The position numbers and the translations under genes are program-made. DNA of 64,000 nt from Amblyomma americanum. Taxonomy: Eukaryota; Arthropoda; Arachnida; Ixodida; Ixodidae. The notes beneath the pieces were generated by a model. The model made no database searches, had not been told where the DNA came from, and saw only the letters and a program-made list of their open reading frames with translations. The stretch spans positions 162,154,124 through 162,218,123 of the forward strand of contig NC_135498.1 of NCBI RefSeq assembly GCF_052857255.1, in the 5' to 3' direction. Positions 61,125 to 64,000 of the stretch are shown in pieces; the first letter of the stretch is position 1; the number at the start of each line of letters is the position of its first letter.

Positions 61125-61870
61125 ACAGGGTCTTTATTGGGATTCTAAACTGTGGCACTGTCGGAAACGGCGCAGCTGACGCTGCAGCTCGATCGGCTCA
61201 CGGCAGTGCCAACATTATCCAGATACTGTTTACAAGAGCAGATGCAGCAAAACAACTGCGAGTGCTTGGCCGAAATGAGATTTTAGCATCATGGTCTTCC
61301 CCTGGAAACTCCGCATGCCGTATGCACCGCCCAGACCACTTACTTCAACTCAGTCCTCCATCCGGCCTCTCCCGCGGCGAGGTTACGCTGCTGTGTCGAC
61401 TGTGGCTGACAGTGGCGTTCAAAAATGCCTGCTCCATCTTAATCGCAATGCCAAATTCTCCTGTGTGTGAGATCTGTGGGTGTGACGAAACATTAGAACA
61501 CCTTCTTTTCAACTGCCCTCGGCTTCCGCGTGAGCGTGCCCTCCTGGCTGCAACACTACGCCGCTTAGACCATCGGCCCCTTCCCGAAGACAAGATTCTG
61601 GGTCCTTGGAGTAAGCCTTCATCAGAGACGTCAGCTTTGAAGGCACTTTTCAAGTTCTTAAAGGACTCAGGACTGAGTGCAAGGTTGTGAACTATCTGTG
61701 TGTGCCATGCAAGTATCGGCCAACGCACATGTGGAAAAGTGATCTTCCTTTTCTCTCTCCGTTTTCGATCTCTCCCTCTGTTCCCGTTCCTACGTGTAGG
61801 GTAGCATACCGGGCGTAGCCTAGTTAACCTCCCTGTCTTTCTGTTCGTCTTTATCTCTCTCTCTCACCTA
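61125..61870 (+). mobile_element. LINE C-terminal fragment and 3' UTR, plus strand
   Basis: An RNase H end is visible in a broken frame (NCGTVGNGAADAAARSAHGS, 61150-61207). Then a 142-codon open frame (61262-61690) follows: MPNSPVCEICGCDETLEHLL (61449-61508), FNCPRLPRERALLAATLRRL, and an FLKDSGLSARL end. The Cys/His knuckle is C-x2-C followed by His and Cys. The 3' UTR has a C/T-rich part with GTAGGGTAGCATACCGGG (61795-61812) and ends in a TCTC-rich stretch. It sits in intron 2 of gene B. Confidence 0.88.
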
Positions 61871-62515
61871 AACGACCACCGACTGTGCTAAGCGATTGCC
61901 GACTCAATCCACGCTATCAAGCGCAAGTGGACTCATCCCTTATATGTCGCGGCGGTGCAGTACCGCATTCCTCTGATCTGGTTAGCGACCAGTGAAGAAG
62001 TAACTGTCATTATCTTTGCCTGTAACACTGGCGTGTTCAAACGTTCTCCTAGATGTACTAATCTGGGCATACGGTGGTTTTTCCGTTCACAATAGAAAAA
62101 GGCATGCAAACTACACTAACTGAAAATTTTTAGTTTAGTATCGTTATTCACGAGATCGATGACAATCACAGCGATTTAATCGCTGAATCTACGTGCAAAG
62201 ACACCTTTTCTTTACCACTAATCCAATCACGGGCCTGGCCCGAGCAGTCTGCAGTATTCTTCTACTTAAGCCTTTCCCGACCCATCAAGGTGGATGCGAG
62301 GCCCAGCTCGCCCAGCTCCCGCAGGAGTTCAGGAAGTAAATCGCTCACTGTGTGGAGATATCCTCCTGCTATACAAATAAAGATGCGCGTAAATTACAAG
62401 CGTAAAAAATTACAGGCATACTTAAACTCCGCCTTAAGTGTATGACGAAATAGCGTCAATGTGCTAAGGCCGAATTGGTCATAGTCTACACAGATCTCTA
62501 GGAGCCCTCCTACCA
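61871..62515. other. Intron 2 of gene B, nothing recognised
   Basis: Nothing seen. Confidence 0.4.
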
Positions 62516-62760
62516 CTGCCGGTGCAGTGGTTCAGCGGTTAAACGCTGCACCACTGCCCTGCGCTACCAGGTGCTGCCATCGGTAGAGATTGTGAGATCG
62601 ATGTTGCTCTTCCCATGCGGCCTATTGAAAACAATCAGTAATTTTACTGTCACCTGCCACAGTGGGCAGTTCGCTTACAATCCAGTAGGCAAGTTCTGAT
62701 GACGCCACAAGTTTACGTGACTGGCCCATTTTTCGACATGGCGCGTTGCACGAGGCCGAG
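62516..62760 (+). repeat. SINE (second tRNA-derived family), plus strand
   Basis: The head-like GTGCAGTGGTTCAGCGGTT (62522-62540) contains an A-box-like part. Blocks CACCACTGCCCTGCGCTACC, AGGTGCTGCCATCGG, TTGCTCTTCCCATGCGG, TGTCACCTGCCACAGT and TGATGACGCCACAAGTTTAC follow. The same order is found inverted at 32235-32480. No clear B box. Confidence 0.75.
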
Positions 62761-64000
62761 CAAATTCTCGCGGCCCAGGGTGGCCGTAGGTTGGCTACAA
62801 TAGGTGGATGGCAACCTTACTGCGGCCAATTTTTTTATCACCACGTCGCCGGCGATGCGGCCGGATTTTGTGCTGAATAGAACCCTTGACGCTATCGCAA
62901 TAAAAAAATCGGCACGGACACTTTAGAGTGCTTATATGTGTGAATGCGAAAACATTACTCTCCCCGGGTGCACTGACGTCCATGCGCACCTATATAAGCG
63001 CGCATGGCACCACTTGGAACGCTGTACGACGAACGGTTGCATCACAATTTCGATACTAAAATCTCGAAAGGCATACAATTGACTGTACACATGTCGTCGA
63101 TTCTGGCCCTGTCAGAAGCTAGTCTCTAACTTGACTAGCGCGAGCAAGCCATATGCAACGAGAAATCGTATGAAACCACCTGCAACGATTGATGACAAAC
63201 GGTTCGGTGACAATTTTGGTACGAAAGTCGGGAAAACTGGCGCCACATGGTGGTCAGCCAGCAGCCGGTATATAAACAAACGACAAGTATAGGATTTTTG
63301 GCGCGGCGCTGCTCGGCTTGCTGTGTGCGTCATACGGGCGCTTGAAGATCTCGTCCTGTTTTCTTGCCATCACTTGAGTTTTCTGTACCAAGTACGAGTA
63401 CACACACCCACACTCCGCCGGATTTTCTTGTATTAGGACTGGTGCCATCGCATCGACATTTTTGGCAAATTAAAAAAAGAGTAGAAGGAAGATTCGCCCG
63501 GCCGCATTCTTGATAAGCTGTGTGTCTGCGAATAGCCCCGAAGTCAGAAGAGCCAAATTAAATGTTTGCGTACACGCGCAGTAAACTTTTTACGTTATCG
63601 CTGGATTCTTCATTAGTCATTTTTAAGGAGAAAAACTTATATAGCCGATTTGGCAACGGAACCCGGCGTCGTTGTCGGCGCCCAAGAGAAGCGGTCCACA
63701 AGACACCCAATGCCGAAATCGCCAATAAAGAAATGTGCGGGACACCCAACCAAGACCATTCAGAAAGCGAGGTGAGCACGCAATCAATATGCCACAAAAC
63801 CACGGTTCTTTTCGGGGCATGCGATGCGTGTATGCTAAAGCGTAGATATTTCATTAGAAAGGAAGGAAAAAGATAAATTAAAAATTAATGCCTCGCCATC
63901 AAAGCAGGTAAATAGTCTTAATGCCGTTAGTAACTTTGTATGTCCCGTGAACTGGACGCATTAAAATTTCTTTGAAGCCGGAGAAATTACCTCTCTTTTC
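62761..64000. other. Intron 2 of gene B, two TATA boxes and a loose duplication
   Basis: TATA boxes stand at 62991 (TATATAAGCGCGC) and 63269 (TATATAAAC). Between them two similar segments of about 40 bp lie about 160 bp apart (63034 and 63198; both AACGGTT...ACAATTT..). This could be decayed LTR sequence. The open frame at 63562-63876 has no known domain. No FAAH2-like exon 3 was found. Confidence 0.45.

Overview
The window reads as nuclear DNA of a hard tick (Ixodida). It has spliced host exons with GT/AG borders in AT-rich introns. It is packed with degenerate Ty3/gypsy, LINE and tRNA-derived SINE sequence of the kinds common in tick genomes. No bacterial operon, rRNA, CRISPR array or plausible functional tRNA gene was seen. 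The species cannot be fixed from the sequence alone.

The host content is two tandem, same-strand genes for fatty-acid amide hydrolase 2-like (FAAH2-like) amidase-signature serine hydrolases. The first gene supplies six consecutive exons between 14.8 and 33.5 kb, ending at a stop codon and a poly(A) signal. Its exons for the N-terminus and the catalytic lysine are not in the window and probably lie to the left. The second gene starts at 49.8 kb (exon 1) and 59.4 kb (exon 2, with the catalytic lysine), then runs off the right edge. Exon phases agree between the two genes. Each paralog would need its own full set of exons to make the Ser-cisSer-Lys enzyme.

Layout: 0-5.2 kb, a Ty3/gypsy element (gag, protease, RT, RNase H, integrase, 3' LTR) split by a 1.3 kb insertion. 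5.2-6.8 kb, a second gypsy remnant and a probable LTR. 7.0-9.9 kb, a minus-strand open frame of unknown function made largely of 29-residue repeats, plus a second degenerate array. 10.0-13.4 kb, two LINEs head to head. 13.4-33.9 kb, FAAH2-like gene A, whose introns carry LINE pieces, a hAT-like non-autonomous element, a hairpin element, a minus-strand gypsy with a nested LINE, two more gypsy pieces and SINEs. 34-47 kb, intergenic DNA with RTE-type LINE 3' ends, Tigger/pogo and PIF/Harbinger transposase remnants, a gypsy gag remnant and SINEs. 47.3-49.1 kb, a nine-copy 203 bp satellite with a tRNA-like segment, a CRE-type palindrome and AATAAA in most units, ending about 0.75 kb before FAAH2-like gene B. 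49.8-64 kb, gene B exons 1-2 with RTE, gypsy, LINE and SINE insertions in its introns.

Nearly all mobile-element frames are broken and three reverse transcriptases have lost active-site aspartates, so most of the window is fossil sequence. The least explained items are the 203 bp satellite, the 29-residue repeat ORF, and the hairpin element with an 11 bp target duplication. I found no convincing new multi-gene system.
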